Shown here in pieces: positions 17,767 through 25,031 of a stretch of DNA of 25,998 nucleotides. Location: positions 1-25,998 of the forward strand of contig JAYFRE010000130.1 of the NCBI GenBank assembly GCA_034926235.1, written 5' to 3'. Position 1 is the first letter of the stretch. The number at the start of each line of letters is the position of its first letter. Both the position numbers and the translations under genes were made by a program. The stretch comes from JAYFRE01 sp034926235. GTDB taxonomy: Bacteria; Pseudomonadota; Alphaproteobacteria; Rhodospirillales; Magnetospirillaceae. The notes under the pieces are model-generated. The model worked only from the letters and a program-made list of their open reading frames with translations. It did no database searches and was not told where the DNA came from.

Positions 17767-18546
17767 TCAGGCCAGCAGTCCGTCCACCATCACCTGAGCG
17801 GTGCCCTGCGAACAGGATTCCACCCGCGCCCGCACGCCATAGACCCGGGCCAGGATATCGGGCGTTACGGCCTCTTTGGGCGCGCCGTCGGCGGCGACGC
17901 GGCCTTCCTTCAGGATGAGGACGCGCGGACACCAGCGGCAGGCCATGGCGATATCGTGCAGCACCACCACCGCGACGATACCCCGTTCTTGGACGATCCG
18001 GCGGACCATATCCATGACTCGGAACTGGTAATTGAGATCGAGCGCGCTGGTCGGCTCGTCCAGCAGCAGGACCGACGGGCGGCGGACGATCGCCTGGGCC
18101 AGGCTGGCCAATTGCCGCTGCCCGCCGGACAGACGGTCCAGGGGATGAAAGGCCAGCGGCGCGATGCCTAAAAGGCTCAGCGTGTCCATGACCAGTGTCC
18201 GCGGGTCGGCGATGGGAGCTTCGCCCGAGGGTGCCGCCTTGATGGCGCTCAAGGCGGCCTCGAACACGGTCAAGGCGACGCGCTGCGGCAGGGTTTGCGG
18301 CATATAGGCCACATGGGCGGCGTGATGGGACCGGCCGGAGGCGAGCAGATCGCGGGAATCCAGCCGGATCGTCCCTTGTGCGGGCAAAAGCCCGGCCATG
18401 GCGCGTAAAAGGGTTGTCTTGCCAGCGGCGTTGGGGCCGATCAGGGCCGAAACCGCACCGCCCTGAAAGGGGGGCAGCGACAGGGACTGGATCACCGGAC
18501 GCGCGCCATAGCCGGCAGAAAGCGCTTCGACATGCAGGCTGGTCAT
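17767..18546 (-). CDS. Iron-siderophore ABC transporter ATP-binding protein
   Basis: 259-residue ATPase of the FecE/FhuC/BtuD type that powers siderophore import at the inner membrane. Walker A is GPNAAGKTT (37-45). The Q-loop region is YMPQ (81-84), the ABC signature LSGGQRQ (139-145), Walker B VLLLDEP (159-165), and the switch His lies in VVLHDIAMA. The ATG at 18546 overlaps the permease stop (ATGA). The open frame continues far upstream inside the permease gene but only as shadow sequence. Cognate partners are the permease upstream and, across the convergent junction, the binding protein. Confidence 0.95.
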   Translation of the reverse strand: MTSLHVEALSAGYGARPVIQSLSLPPFQGGAVSALIGPNAAGKTTLLRAMAGLLPAQGTIRLDSRDLLASGRSHHAAHVAYMPQTLPQRVALTVFEAALSAIKAAPSGEAPIADPRTLVMDTLSLLGIAPLAFHPLDRLSGGQRQLASLAQAIVRRPSVLLLDEPTSALDLNYQFRVMDMVRRIVQERGIVAVVVLHDIAMACRWCPRVLILKEGRVAADGAPKEAVTPDILARVYGVRARVESCSQGTAQVMVDGLLA

Positions 18547-19625
18547 CGCCGTCCCTCCTGCGAGAAAAAGATCAGGGCGACGAAAAAGGGAATGCCGATC
18601 AGGGCCGTCACCAGTCCGACCGGCAACAAAACGCCCGGGACGATGGTCTTGCTGGCCGCCGAGGCGAGCGACAGCAGCAACGCCCCGCTCAACATGCTGG
18701 CGGGCAGCAGGTAGCGATGGTCCTCGCCGACCAGAAGCCGCGCGATATGAGGACCGGCCAGGCCGATGAATCCGATGGTGCCGACGAAGGCGACCGAGGC
18801 GGCGGCCAGCGCGCTGACCCGGAGCAGGGAAAAGAAACGTAAGTGCGGCACTCTGACGCCGAAGCTCAAGGCGCGGTCTTCCCCCAGACGTAAGGCGGTC
18901 AACGGCCAGGCCGCCCTTAGGGAAAAGGGCACGCAGAGCGCCAGCACCAGGGCCAGGATTTGCAATTTCGCGCCGTTTGCGCGCGCAAGGCTGCCCATGC
19001 TCCAGAAAACGAGCTGCTGCAAGGCTTCCGGGCTGGCGATGTACTGGATCAGTGCGACCAGGGCATTGAAGGCGAAAACCAGGGCGATGCCGAACAGGGT
19101 CAGCGATTCGATTCCGGTTCCGCGCATCCGCGCCAAAATCTGGAGCAGCAGGACCGAGCCGAAGGCGAACAGGAAGGCGTTGGCGGGAACCGCCCAATCG
19201 GCGCTGGTCCCCGGAACGGCGAGGCCGAGAACGATAGCCAGCGCCGCGCCGAACGACGCGGCTGAGGAAATGCCTAAGGTGAAGGGACTGGCGAGGGGAT
19301 TGTTGAGCGTGGTCTGCATTTCGGTCCCGGCCAGGGACAGGGCTGCGCCGACCAGCACCGCCATGGCGGCTGCGGGCAGGCGGACGTCCCAAACGATCAC
19401 CCGGGTTCCGGAGCCGGATGCGGAGGGGTCCAGCAAGGTTCGGGCAAGCGTTTCCAGGGACAGGTTCGAGGGGCCGGTGGCGATGTCGAGCAAAAAGGCT
19501 ACGCATAATCCCACGCCTAAGGCGGCCAAGGCAGCGATGCGCCGCCGGATCAGACGGTCATGGCCCGGAATCCAGGGGGCGGTGCGGTCTGCCGGGGCGG
19601 GCAAGGGATGTGTTCCGTGACTCAA
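18543..19625 (-). CDS. Iron-siderophore ABC transporter permease (FecCD family), TTG start
   Basis: 360-residue inner-membrane permease with about nine or ten hydrophobic segments. It has the FecCD signatures DVRLPAAAMAVLVGAALSLAG, MQTTLNNPLASPFTLGIS (about 103-120), FVGTIGFIGLAGPHIARLLVG and the C-terminal GIPFFVALIF. The first usable codon is TTG at 19625: the in-frame stop upstream is reached without any ATG or GTG. The next Met is only in the second membrane segment. A single long permease gene implies a homodimer. The Fur-box-like site at 19716 lies 91 bases upstream. Confidence 0.93.
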   Translation of the reverse strand: MSHGTHPLPAPADRTAPWIPGHDRLIRRRIAALAALGVGLCVAFLLDIATGPSNLSLETLARTLLDPSASGSGTRVIVWDVRLPAAAMAVLVGAALSLAGTEMQTTLNNPLASPFTLGISSAASFGAALAIVLGLAVPGTSADWAVPANAFLFAFGSVLLLQILARMRGTGIESLTLFGIALVFAFNALVALIQYIASPEALQQLVFWSMGSLARANGAKLQILALVLALCVPFSLRAAWPLTALRLGEDRALSFGVRVPHLRFFSLLRVSALAAASVAFVGTIGFIGLAGPHIARLLVGEDHRYLLPASMLSGALLLSLASAASKTIVPGVLLPVGLVTALIGIPFFVALIFFSQEGRR

Positions 19626-19670
19626 AAGATTGGATCGATCGGGGGCAATGGCCGATCCCTTGGTGGGAGC

Positions 19671-19734
19671 GGCGGGGTGAAGCGAAGCGATTCCGGGACT
19701 TTAGCAGCCACAACCGCTAATAACAATCACTCGC
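19671..19734 (-). promoter_or_regulatory. Fur-box-like operator and candidate promoter of the permease-ATPase operon
   Basis: GCTAATAACAATCACTCGC (19716-19734, plus strand) agrees at 13 of 19 positions with the classical Fur consensus. On the minus strand TTGTTA, 17 bases and TAAAGT could be -35 and -10 elements, with the -35 inside the Fur-like site, as expected for repression by iron. It also faces apt on the other side, 87 bases from that start. Binding is inferred from motif and gene context. Confidence 0.5.
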
Positions 19735-19820
19735 ATATCCCAAGCCGCCATTTGCCCATTTCGATTTTTCAAGATAGCATCCGCGCCCTTGAGCGCAGCG
19801 CTCCCTCTAGGCGGCAAACC

Positions 19821-20336
19821 ATGGACATCAAAGAGCATATTCGGCGGATTCCCGATTTTCCCAAGCCGGGAATCCTGTTTTACGACATTTCAACCCTTCT
19901 TGCGCATGCCGCTGCCTGGCAGGAGACGATGACGCGGCTGGCGGCCGAGGTCAGCGAACGGAAACCCGATCTTCTCGTCGGTATCGAATCGCGCGGATTT
20001 TTGGTTGCAGCGCCCCTGGCGCTGAAATTGGGGCTGGGATTCGTCATGGCCCGCAAGAAAGGCAAGCTGCCGGGACGGACCGTGCGCTACGACTATGCGT
20101 TGGAATATGGCACCGACAGCATCGAGATGCAGGAAGACGCCATCCAGCCCGGCCAAAAGGTGGTGATCCTGGACGATCTTCTGGCCACGGGCGGAACGCT
20201 GGCGGCGACCATCGCGCTGGCCCGGCGCATGGGCGCGCAGGTGTCGGGTGCGGCCTGCATCATCGAACTGGGCTTCCTTGGCGGCCGGGCGCGTATCGAT
20301 GTGCCGGTCACCTCGCTCGTTTCTTTCGAGTCCTGA
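19821..20336 (+). CDS. apt: Adenine phosphoribosyltransferase (Apt)
   Basis: Salvages adenine with PRPP to AMP in the cytoplasm. 171 residues with MDIKEHIRRIPDFPKPGILFYD at the start typical of Apt, GIESRGFLVAAPLA (54-67), RKKGKLPG (79-86), and the PRPP-binding loop VVILDDLLATGGT (114-126). The start at 19821 is preceded by AGGCGG. The frame is open upstream to 19560, but that part has no family character. It ends in a strong intrinsic terminator 23 bases after the stop. It appears unrelated in function to the iron genes it adjoins. Confidence 0.96.
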   Translation: MDIKEHIRRIPDFPKPGILFYDISTLLAHAAAWQETMTRLAAEVSERKPDLLVGIESRGFLVAAPLALKLGLGFVMARKKGKLPGRTVRYDYALEYGTDSIEMQEDAIQPGQKVVILDDLLATGGTLAATIALARRMGAQVSGAACIIELGFLGGRARIDVPVTSLVSFES

Positions 20337-20348
20337 CCGCCGTCCGGT

Positions 20349-21764
20349 TCAGGCGGACGCCGCCTGGTTTTGCCAGGCGGTTTTCTTGCGGTAGATGGTC
20401 GATGGGCTGATGCCCAGAAGCGCTGCGGCTTTGGGCACATTGCCGCCGCACAGATCGATGGCGTCCTCGATCGTCTGTTTTTCCACCAACCATAACGGCC
20501 GGATCTGGAACGGCTGGGGTGCTGCGGGCGGTTCAAGCGCAAGCGGAACCGCGATCGGGGCGGCGTTTGCATCATGCCCGCCGAGACGCGGGCGTTCGGG
20601 CGTCAGCGCGAGCATGTCGGCTTCGATGGTGTCGCCATCGTTCAAGACCACGGCGTTGCGCACCACATTCTGAAGTTGGCGGACATTGCCCGGCCAGTCA
20701 TAAGCCTGAAGGGCGGCTTCGGCGGCGGGCGAGAATCGCTGGAAGGATTTTCGTTCCTCGGCGGCGAAATCCGTCAGAAAACGATTGGCGATGGCCAGGA
20801 CGTCGCTGTCGCGGTCGCGCAAGGGCGGCAGATGGATCGGGATGACGTGCAGCCGGTAGAACAGATCCTCGCGGAAACGGCCGGCGGCGACTTCTTCCTG
20901 CGGGTCGCGGTTGGTGGCGCAAACAAAACGGACATCGACCTGCTCGGTCCGGCTGCCGCCGACGCGCATGAAACTGCCGGTCTGGACGAAGCGCAGCAGC
21001 TTGGTCTGCAAAACAAGGTCCATCTCGCAGATTTCGTCCAGGAACAAGGTGCCGCCATCGGCCAGCGTGGCCGCGCCGTCGCGGTCGGCGGTAGCCCCCG
21101 TGAATGCGCCCCGGACATGGCCGAAGATTTCGCTTTCGATCAAATCCTTGGGGATGGCGCCGCAATTCAAGACCACGAACGGCCCGTGCGCGCGGGGCGA
21201 ACCGCGATGGACGGCGTCGGCGCATAATTCCTTGCCGGTGCCGGATTCGCCGGTGATGAACACGGTGGCGCGGCTTTTGGCGGCTTGTTCGATGATGCGG
21301 TAGACCGCCTGCATGGCGAGCGATCCGCCGATGAAGCCGAAATAATGCTCGCGCCCCAGCTCGCCCTTGAACGTCTCAACGATGCGGTGCAGGCGCCGGT
21401 GTTCGAGCGCGTTGCGCAGCGTGACGGTCAGACGTTCGGGGGGAAAGGGTTTGACGATGAAATCGAAAGCGCCGTCGCGCATGGCTTCGACCGCCGTCTT
21501 GACCGATCCGTGCGCGGTCATCACCACCACGGCGCAATCCAGTTTCTCGGCGGCGATGGCGCGCAAGATTCCCAGGCCATCCATGTCGGGAAGGCGGATG
21601 TCCAGCAGGACGGCCTGCGGCGGATGGCCGTTTTGCAAGCGAGCGAGCGCTTGAGCGCCGGTTTCGGCCGTCTCCACCGTCCAGGGCTGCTCGTGCAGAT
21701 AGTCGCGGTAAAGGGCGCTTAGTGTCGGCGAATCTTCAACGATTAGGATTGTTGGCGCGGCCAT
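20349..21764 (-). CDS. Sigma-54-dependent response regulator, LuxO/NtrC-like
   Basis: 471 residues in three parts. The receiver domain (1-120) has phospho-acceptor Asp55 in LLDIRLPDMDG and conserved Thr and Lys in VMTAHGS and FIVKPF. The AAA+ activator domain has Walker A GESGTGKE (172-179), the sigma-54 contact loop GAFTGA (219-224), Walker B GTLFLDE (238-244) and the arginine-finger region FREDLFYRLHV. The Fis-type helix-turn-helix (about 430-465) is KAAALLGISPSTIYRKK. Once phosphorylated it should open sigma-54 promoters. The layout and HTH resemble LuxO. No histidine kinase or phosphotransfer gene lies within the window, so it is an orphan here. Its last codons contain the apt terminator on the other strand. 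Confidence 0.93.
   Translation of the reverse strand: MAAPTILIVEDSPTLSALYRDYLHEQPWTVETAETGAQALARLQNGHPPQAVLLDIRLPDMDGLGILRAIAAEKLDCAVVVMTAHGSVKTAVEAMRDGAFDFIVKPFPPERLTVTLRNALEHRRLHRIVETFKGELGREHYFGFIGGSLAMQAVYRIIEQAAKSRATVFITGESGTGKELCADAVHRGSPRAHGPFVVLNCGAIPKDLIESEIFGHVRGAFTGATADRDGAATLADGGTLFLDEICEMDLVLQTKLLRFVQTGSFMRVGGSRTEQVDVRFVCATNRDPQEEVAAGRFREDLFYRLHVIPIHLPPLRDRDSDVLAIANRFLTDFAAEERKSFQRFSPAAEAALQAYDWPGNVRQLQNVVRNAVVLNDGDTIEADMLALTPERPRLGGHDANAAPIAVPLALEPPAAPQPFQIRPLWLVEKQTIEDAIDLCGGNVPKAAALLGISPSTIYRKKTAWQNQAASA
20360..20387 (+). terminator. Intrinsic terminator of apt, inside the 3' coding end of the convergent regulator
   Basis: CCGCCTGG (20360-20367) pairs perfectly with CCAGGCGG (20373-20380) around a TTTTG loop and is followed by TTTTCTT (20381-20387). 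This is a textbook Rho-independent terminator for plus-strand transcription from apt. It lies wholly within the last 13 codons of the sigma-54 activator on the other strand (stop at 20349). Confidence 0.88.
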
Positions 21765-21945
21765 TGCTTGTGAGCCCGGAAGCGGATGTCCGGGTCATCC
21801 TAGCAGAGCGTTCGCCAAGCCGCCAGGAACGGGCGACTGTGCGGCGAAGCGCGACCAGGAGAGAGGAGCGCCGGGTATTGTCTTGGGGCGGCAAACCCAG
21901 TCCCTTCGTGGAGAGAAGGTCGAGCGCACTGAAATTATCCGACAT
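21736..21945 (-). CDS. Possible 69-residue basic small protein upstream of the LuxO-like gene
   Basis: An open frame starting at an ATG (21945) with GAGG six bases upstream. It begins MSDNFSALDLLSTKG and has a basic centre (LRRTVARSWRLGERSARMTR). I recognise no family. It overlaps the start of the LuxO-like gene by 29 bases in another frame and covers the candidate sigma-54 site. It may be chance; the ribosome site is the main support. Confidence 0.2.
   Translation of the reverse strand: MSDNFSALDLLSTKGLGLPPQDNTRRSSLLVALRRTVARSWRLGERSARMTRTSASGLTSNGRANNPNR
21802..21817 (-). promoter_or_regulatory. Sigma-54-like -24/-12 site before the LuxO-like gene
   Basis: On the minus strand TGGCGAACGCTCTGCT keeps the invariant GG and GC at the correct spacing of the TGGCACG-N4-TTGC consensus, with CTGC for TTGC. 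It is 38 bases before the regulator start, which could mean autoregulation. The middle of the -24 element deviates, so this is a weak match. Confidence 0.25.
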
Positions 21946-22021
21946 GGCGAGCCTCGGAAAACAGGGATCATCAAGTGCAAAACACTCTAGTCATCGCGCG
22001 CGGCGGTTTCATGGCGAGGGT

Positions 22022-22039
22022 GTGAAACTTTTGTGACGT
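22022..22039. promoter_or_regulatory. Pho-box-like 7-4-7 motif
   Basis: GTGAAACTTTTGTGACGT matches 12 of 18 positions of the reverse-complemented PhoB consensus (two 7-base repeats spaced by 4). It lies 25 bases before a perfect TTGACA element (22047-22052) on the plus strand. phoB itself is 2.3 kb away in this window. The repeats are imperfect and chance is not excluded. Confidence 0.22.
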
Positions 22040-22046
22040 TTAGTTT

Positions 22047-22073
22047 TTGACAGATGTCTTCTGCAAATATGAA
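22047..22073 (+). promoter_or_regulatory. Candidate sigma-70-type promoter, plus strand
   Basis: TTGACA (22047-22052) is a perfect -35 hexamer. A TATGAA (22068-22073) follows after 15 bases, a spacer slightly too short. If used, it gives a leader of about 520 bases before the chemoreceptor, or a separate small transcript. Confidence 0.25.
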
Positions 22074-22195
22074 GAGGTGACATCGGAGTGGACCAAGAAA
22101 CCCTAAAAAGGGAGATCTTTGTCGCGAATCCGACAATTGCCCCTTTCGATCCTGATCAATATGGGGGCGCCTCTGGTCTTCGTACAGGGGAAGTG

Positions 22196-22226
22196 TCATT
22201 GGTTTAATTTAGATGAATACCAATGA
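22196..22226. repeat. 8-bp inverted repeat in the intergenic region
   Basis: TCATTGGT (22196-22203) is exactly complementary to ACCAATGA (22219-22226), separated by an AT-rich 15-base loop. It could be a regulator site or an RNA stem; no T-tract follows it on either strand. Confidence 0.5.
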
Positions 22227-22326
22227 ACTAGGGCGGCTTTCTTGACGACCGCAGCGGAATATCCTCCTAATGATCGCGCCCGCCCGTTCACAAGGGTGGT
22301 CTGTCTCGAAAAGGGGGAATAGAGAC

Positions 22327-22407
22327 ATGAACGACACTCTCAAGCGGATATGGACTGCGACACGGAACAGGGAATGGTGCGTCCATCCGTGCGGCACCGG
22401 TTTTTAA
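22327..22407 (+). CDS. Possible 26-residue small ORF upstream of the chemoreceptor
   Basis: ATG at 22327 preceded by AGGGGGA (22312-22318) at good spacing, 26 codons, stop TAA at 22405. The peptide begins MNDTLKRIWTATRNREW and has two cysteines near its end. The start is faintly reminiscent of extended signal-peptide leaders of large secreted proteins, but the match is poor. I do not recognise it. It could be a leader peptide, a remnant or chance. Confidence 0.25.
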   Translation: MNDTLKRIWTATRNREWCVHPCGTGF

Positions 22408-22605
22408 GACGCGGAAGACGCCGCACACTGTTTCGGAATCGTTTGAGCCACGAGCGGGAAGCCCACAGCCGCCGGGCCGATCGCATCAATCCACGCCGGA
22501 TCATGGAATAGGACGCTGTTTGCGAAAAGGCTCGCAAGGGGCCGGTGGGATCGCCGTGCCGATATGCCGTTCCAGCCGGCGGGAGCCCGAAAGGAAGGAA
22601 AGCCT

Positions 22606-24345
22606 ATGCTAAAGAATGCACGGATCATGACGCTTCTTGCCGTGTCGATCCTGCTTAACGTCGTGATCATGCTGTCCATGATCGCCTGGAATCTCGTTCA
22701 GTTCCGCGAGCAGATGCTGAACGACCGGACGAAATCCATCCAGCAGGTCGTCGAGCTGGGCAGCAGTGTCGCCGCCCATTTCCACAAGCTTTATGAGGAT
22801 GGCGCGTTAAGCGAAGCGGAGGCGCGAGAACGCGCCAAGGATGTCATCCGCGGGCTTCGTTTCGACCAGGATAATTACCTGTTCGTCTATGGCGCTTCCG
22901 GCTTGACGGAGGTTCATGGCGTGCTGCCCGAGTTGGAGGGCAAATACCGCATCGACGTCAAGGATGCCAAGGGCTACCCCTATATCCGCGAACAGATCGA
23001 GCAGGCCAAGGCGAAGGGCAGCGCCACCATCAGCTATCACTATGTCAAGCCGGGCTCGGCGAAGGATGCGCCGCCCGCGCGTAAGATCACCTATGACATC
23101 TATTTCCAGCCCTGGGAGTGGATTCTGGCGTCGGGGGTCTATGTGGACGACATCGACGCCGCGTTCTGGGGCGAAGTGGAAAAGCAGTCGGTGGTGCTGG
23201 GGGTGCTGCTGGTGGTGCTGATCGGAATCTCGGTCTATCTGGGCAGGCTCATTTCGGGGCCAGTGGTGCGGATCGCGCAGGGCATGCGTGCTCTGGCCCG
23301 GGGCGACCGGTCGATTTCTGTTCCTTTCACCGACAACAAAAACGAGATCGGCGATCTGGCGCGCGCGCTGCAGATCTTCAAGGACAATGCGATCGAAATG
23401 GACCATATGCGCCAAGAGCGGGAAGAGCAGGATAAACGGGCGGATCAGCAACGGCGCGCCGTCATGCTGGAAATGGCGGATGAATTTGAACGCAGGGTTC
23501 AAGACGTCGTCCAGGCGGTATCTCTGGCTGCGACCGAAATGCAAGGCGACGCTCAATCGATGACCGCGATTGCGGACAAGACCTTGAACCAATCCACACT
23601 GGTCGCGGCGGCGGCGGAACAATCTTCGTCTTCCCTGAACACGGTCGCGGCGGCGGCTGAGGAACTCAACGCCTCGATCGGCGAGATCAACCGGCGGATC
23701 GAGGATTCGGTTCGGGTCGCGTCGTCCTGCGTCACCGAGGTCGAGGCGACCGGTTCGGTCATGCAGGACCTTAGCCGGGCAGCCGAGGATGTCGGCAGCG
23801 TGGTTAAGCTGATCGAGGATATCGCCGGTCAGGTCACTCTGTTGGCATTGAACGCCACGATCGAGGCGGCGCGCGCGGGCGAGGCCGGCAAAGGGTTCGC
23901 GGTGGTGGCGGGAGAGGTCAAGGTGCTGGCCAATCAGGTGGGCAAAGCGGCCAAGGACATCACCAGCCGGGTCGGGGACATTCAGAGCCGGACGGCCCAG
24001 GCTGTCCAGACCATCGACGGCATCACGGCGACGATCCGCGAGGTCAACGCGATTTCGGGCGCGATCTCGACGTCGGTCGAGGCTCAAGGGGCGGCGACAC
24101 AGGATATTTCACGCAATATCCAGGAAACGGCGGCCGGCACCGGCGAAGTGACGCGCAACATCTCCGGCGTCAGCCTCTCAGCCTCGGCGACCGGAGAGGC
24201 TGCGGCCCGTGTTCTGACGACGGCGGACCGGCTGGCGGGTGAATCGCGGCGGTTGCAAGATGTCGTCGCCGCTTTCGTCGCCCATGTCCGCGACGGGCAG
24301 GACGGAACGGTCTATGAAACCGTGCCGTCCCCGTCCAGGGCGTAG
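22606..24345 (+). CDS. Methyl-accepting chemotaxis protein with a periplasmic single-Cache domain
   Basis: 579-residue chemoreceptor. A short N-terminus precedes membrane helix 1 (about 7-27). The periplasmic sensor (about 30-185) has DNYLFVYGASGLTEVHG and YDIYFQPWEWILASGVYVDDID, typical of the sCache_2 type that often binds small organic acids or pyruvate-like ligands. Membrane helix 2 (about 195-213), a HAMP domain with DNKNEIGDLARALQIFKDN, and a long cytoplasmic coiled coil follow. The signalling tip is about 405-437 (LLALNATIEAARAGEAGKGFAVVAGEV). No CheR-tethering pentapeptide ends it. The start at 22606 has a strong AAGGAAGGAAAG ribosome site. Its last 34 bases overlap the end of phoB on the other strand. 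The ligand is unknown. Confidence 0.93.
   Translation: MLKNARIMTLLAVSILLNVVIMLSMIAWNLVQFREQMLNDRTKSIQQVVELGSSVAAHFHKLYEDGALSEAEARERAKDVIRGLRFDQDNYLFVYGASGLTEVHGVLPELEGKYRIDVKDAKGYPYIREQIEQAKAKGSATISYHYVKPGSAKDAPPARKITYDIYFQPWEWILASGVYVDDIDAAFWGEVEKQSVVLGVLLVVLIGISVYLGRLISGPVVRIAQGMRALARGDRSISVPFTDNKNEIGDLARALQIFKDNAIEMDHMRQEREEQDKRADQQRRAVMLEMADEFERRVQDVVQAVSLAATEMQGDAQSMTAIADKTLNQSTLVAAAAEQSSSSLNTVAAAAEELNASIGEINRRIEDSVRVASSCVTEVEATGSVMQDLSRAAEDVGSVVKLIEDIAGQVTLLALNATIEAARAGEAGKGFAVVAGEVKVLANQVGKAAKDITSRVGDIQSRTAQAVQTIDGITATIREVNAISGAISTSVEAQGAATQDISRNIQETAAGTGEVTRNISGVSLSASATGEAAARVLTTADRLAGESRRLQDVVAAFVAHVRDGQDGTVYETVPSPSRA
24301..24329. repeat. Hairpin across the convergent ends of the chemoreceptor and phoB genes
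   Basis: GACGGAACGGT (24301-24311) pairs with ACCGTGCCGTC (24319-24329) with one mismatch around a 7-base loop. The phoB stop codon (24312-24314, minus) lies in the loop. No T-tract follows on either strand, so it is not a classic terminator. It could stabilise or help end both mRNAs. Confidence 0.6.
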
Positions 24346-25031
24346 CCCGCGGCGCGGACCGTGCGGATGATATCCTTGGCGCCGTCGATATTGAGCGCCT
24401 TGCGCAATCGGCGGATATGAACGTCCACGGTGCGGGGCTCGACATAGATGTCGGGCCCCCAAACCGCGTTCAGCAATTCCTCGCGCGAAAAGACGCAGCC
24501 CGGATGCTGCAGCAGGAATTGCAGCAGGCGGAATTCGGTTGGCCCCAGATGGATGTTCTGTGTTCCGCGTAAGACCCGGTGCGCGGTCATGTCCATGGAA
24601 ATGTCTTCATAGACCAGCGATCCCTTGGCCTGGGCGGGCTGGGTTCGACGCAGCAGGGCCTTGATGCGAGCCAGAAGTTCAGGGAGAGAAAACGGTTTCG
24701 ACAGGTAATCGTCGGCGCCGGTGTTGAGGCCGCGCACCTTGTCCGACTCCTCGCCCCTGGCCGTCAGCATGATCACCGGCAGGTCGCGTCGGCGGGGACG
24801 GCGGCGGATCTGGCGGCAAACTTCGATGCCCGACATCACGGGCAGCATCCAGTCCAGAAGCACGAGATCGGGGTTGCGTTCGGCCAGCACCATCAACGCC
24901 TCTTCGCCGTCGCCGGCTTCACAGACGCGGTAGCCGTCCTTTTCCAGGTTGTAGCGCAGCATGGTGGCGAGAGCCGCCTCGTCCTCGACGATCAGGATCA
25001 GCGGTTTGGTGGGATTGTCTCTATCCATCAT
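24312..25031 (-). CDS. phoB: Phosphate regulon response regulator PhoB
   Basis: 239 residues. The receiver domain has phospho-acceptor Asp60 (LVLLDWMLP), Thr90 (MLTARG) and Lys112 (LSKPF). An OmpR/PhoB winged helix follows: LGPTEFRLLQFLLQHPGCVFSREELLNAVWG, then VDVHIRRLRKALN and TVRAAGYAL. It activates phosphate-starvation genes when phosphorylated by PhoR. The ATG at 25031 overlaps the phoU stop (ATGA) and has GGAAG just upstream; a second ATG follows directly. The order pstB-phoU-phoB is the standard alphaproteobacterial arrangement. No phoR is seen in the window, and it probably lies upstream beyond the edge. Confidence 0.96.
   Translation of the reverse strand: MMDRDNPTKPLILIVEDEAALATMLRYNLEKDGYRVCEAGDGEEALMVLAERNPDLVLLDWMLPVMSGIEVCRQIRRRPRRRDLPVIMLTARGEESDKVRGLNTGADDYLSKPFSLPELLARIKALLRRTQPAQAKGSLVYEDISMDMTAHRVLRGTQNIHLGPTEFRLLQFLLQHPGCVFSREELLNAVWGPDIYVEPRTVDVHIRRLRKALNIDGAKDIIRTVRAAGYALDGDGTVS

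Larger units (their letters stand above)
21765..22605. other. 841-base region without a confident gene
   Basis: Between the divergent LuxO-like and chemoreceptor genes, this stretch is lower in GC than its surroundings, most clearly at 21960-22330, and open frames are short. It contains a sigma-54-like site (21802-21817), a Pho-box-like motif (22022-22039), a TTGACA promoter-like element (22047), an 8-bp inverted repeat (22196-22226), two possible small ORFs (21736-21945 minus, 22327-22407 plus) and a 6-bp hairpin TTGCGA/TCGCAA (22520-22537). A small RNA or a long chemoreceptor leader are both possible. I see no recognisable riboswitch or structured-RNA family. Confidence 0.7.

Noticed and set aside
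17767..19506. 579-codon minus-strand frame that could look like a permease-ATPase fusion
   Set aside because: Only the last 259 codons (from 18546) code for the ATPase. The upstream part is the wrong frame of the permease gene, which ends in an ATGA overlap.
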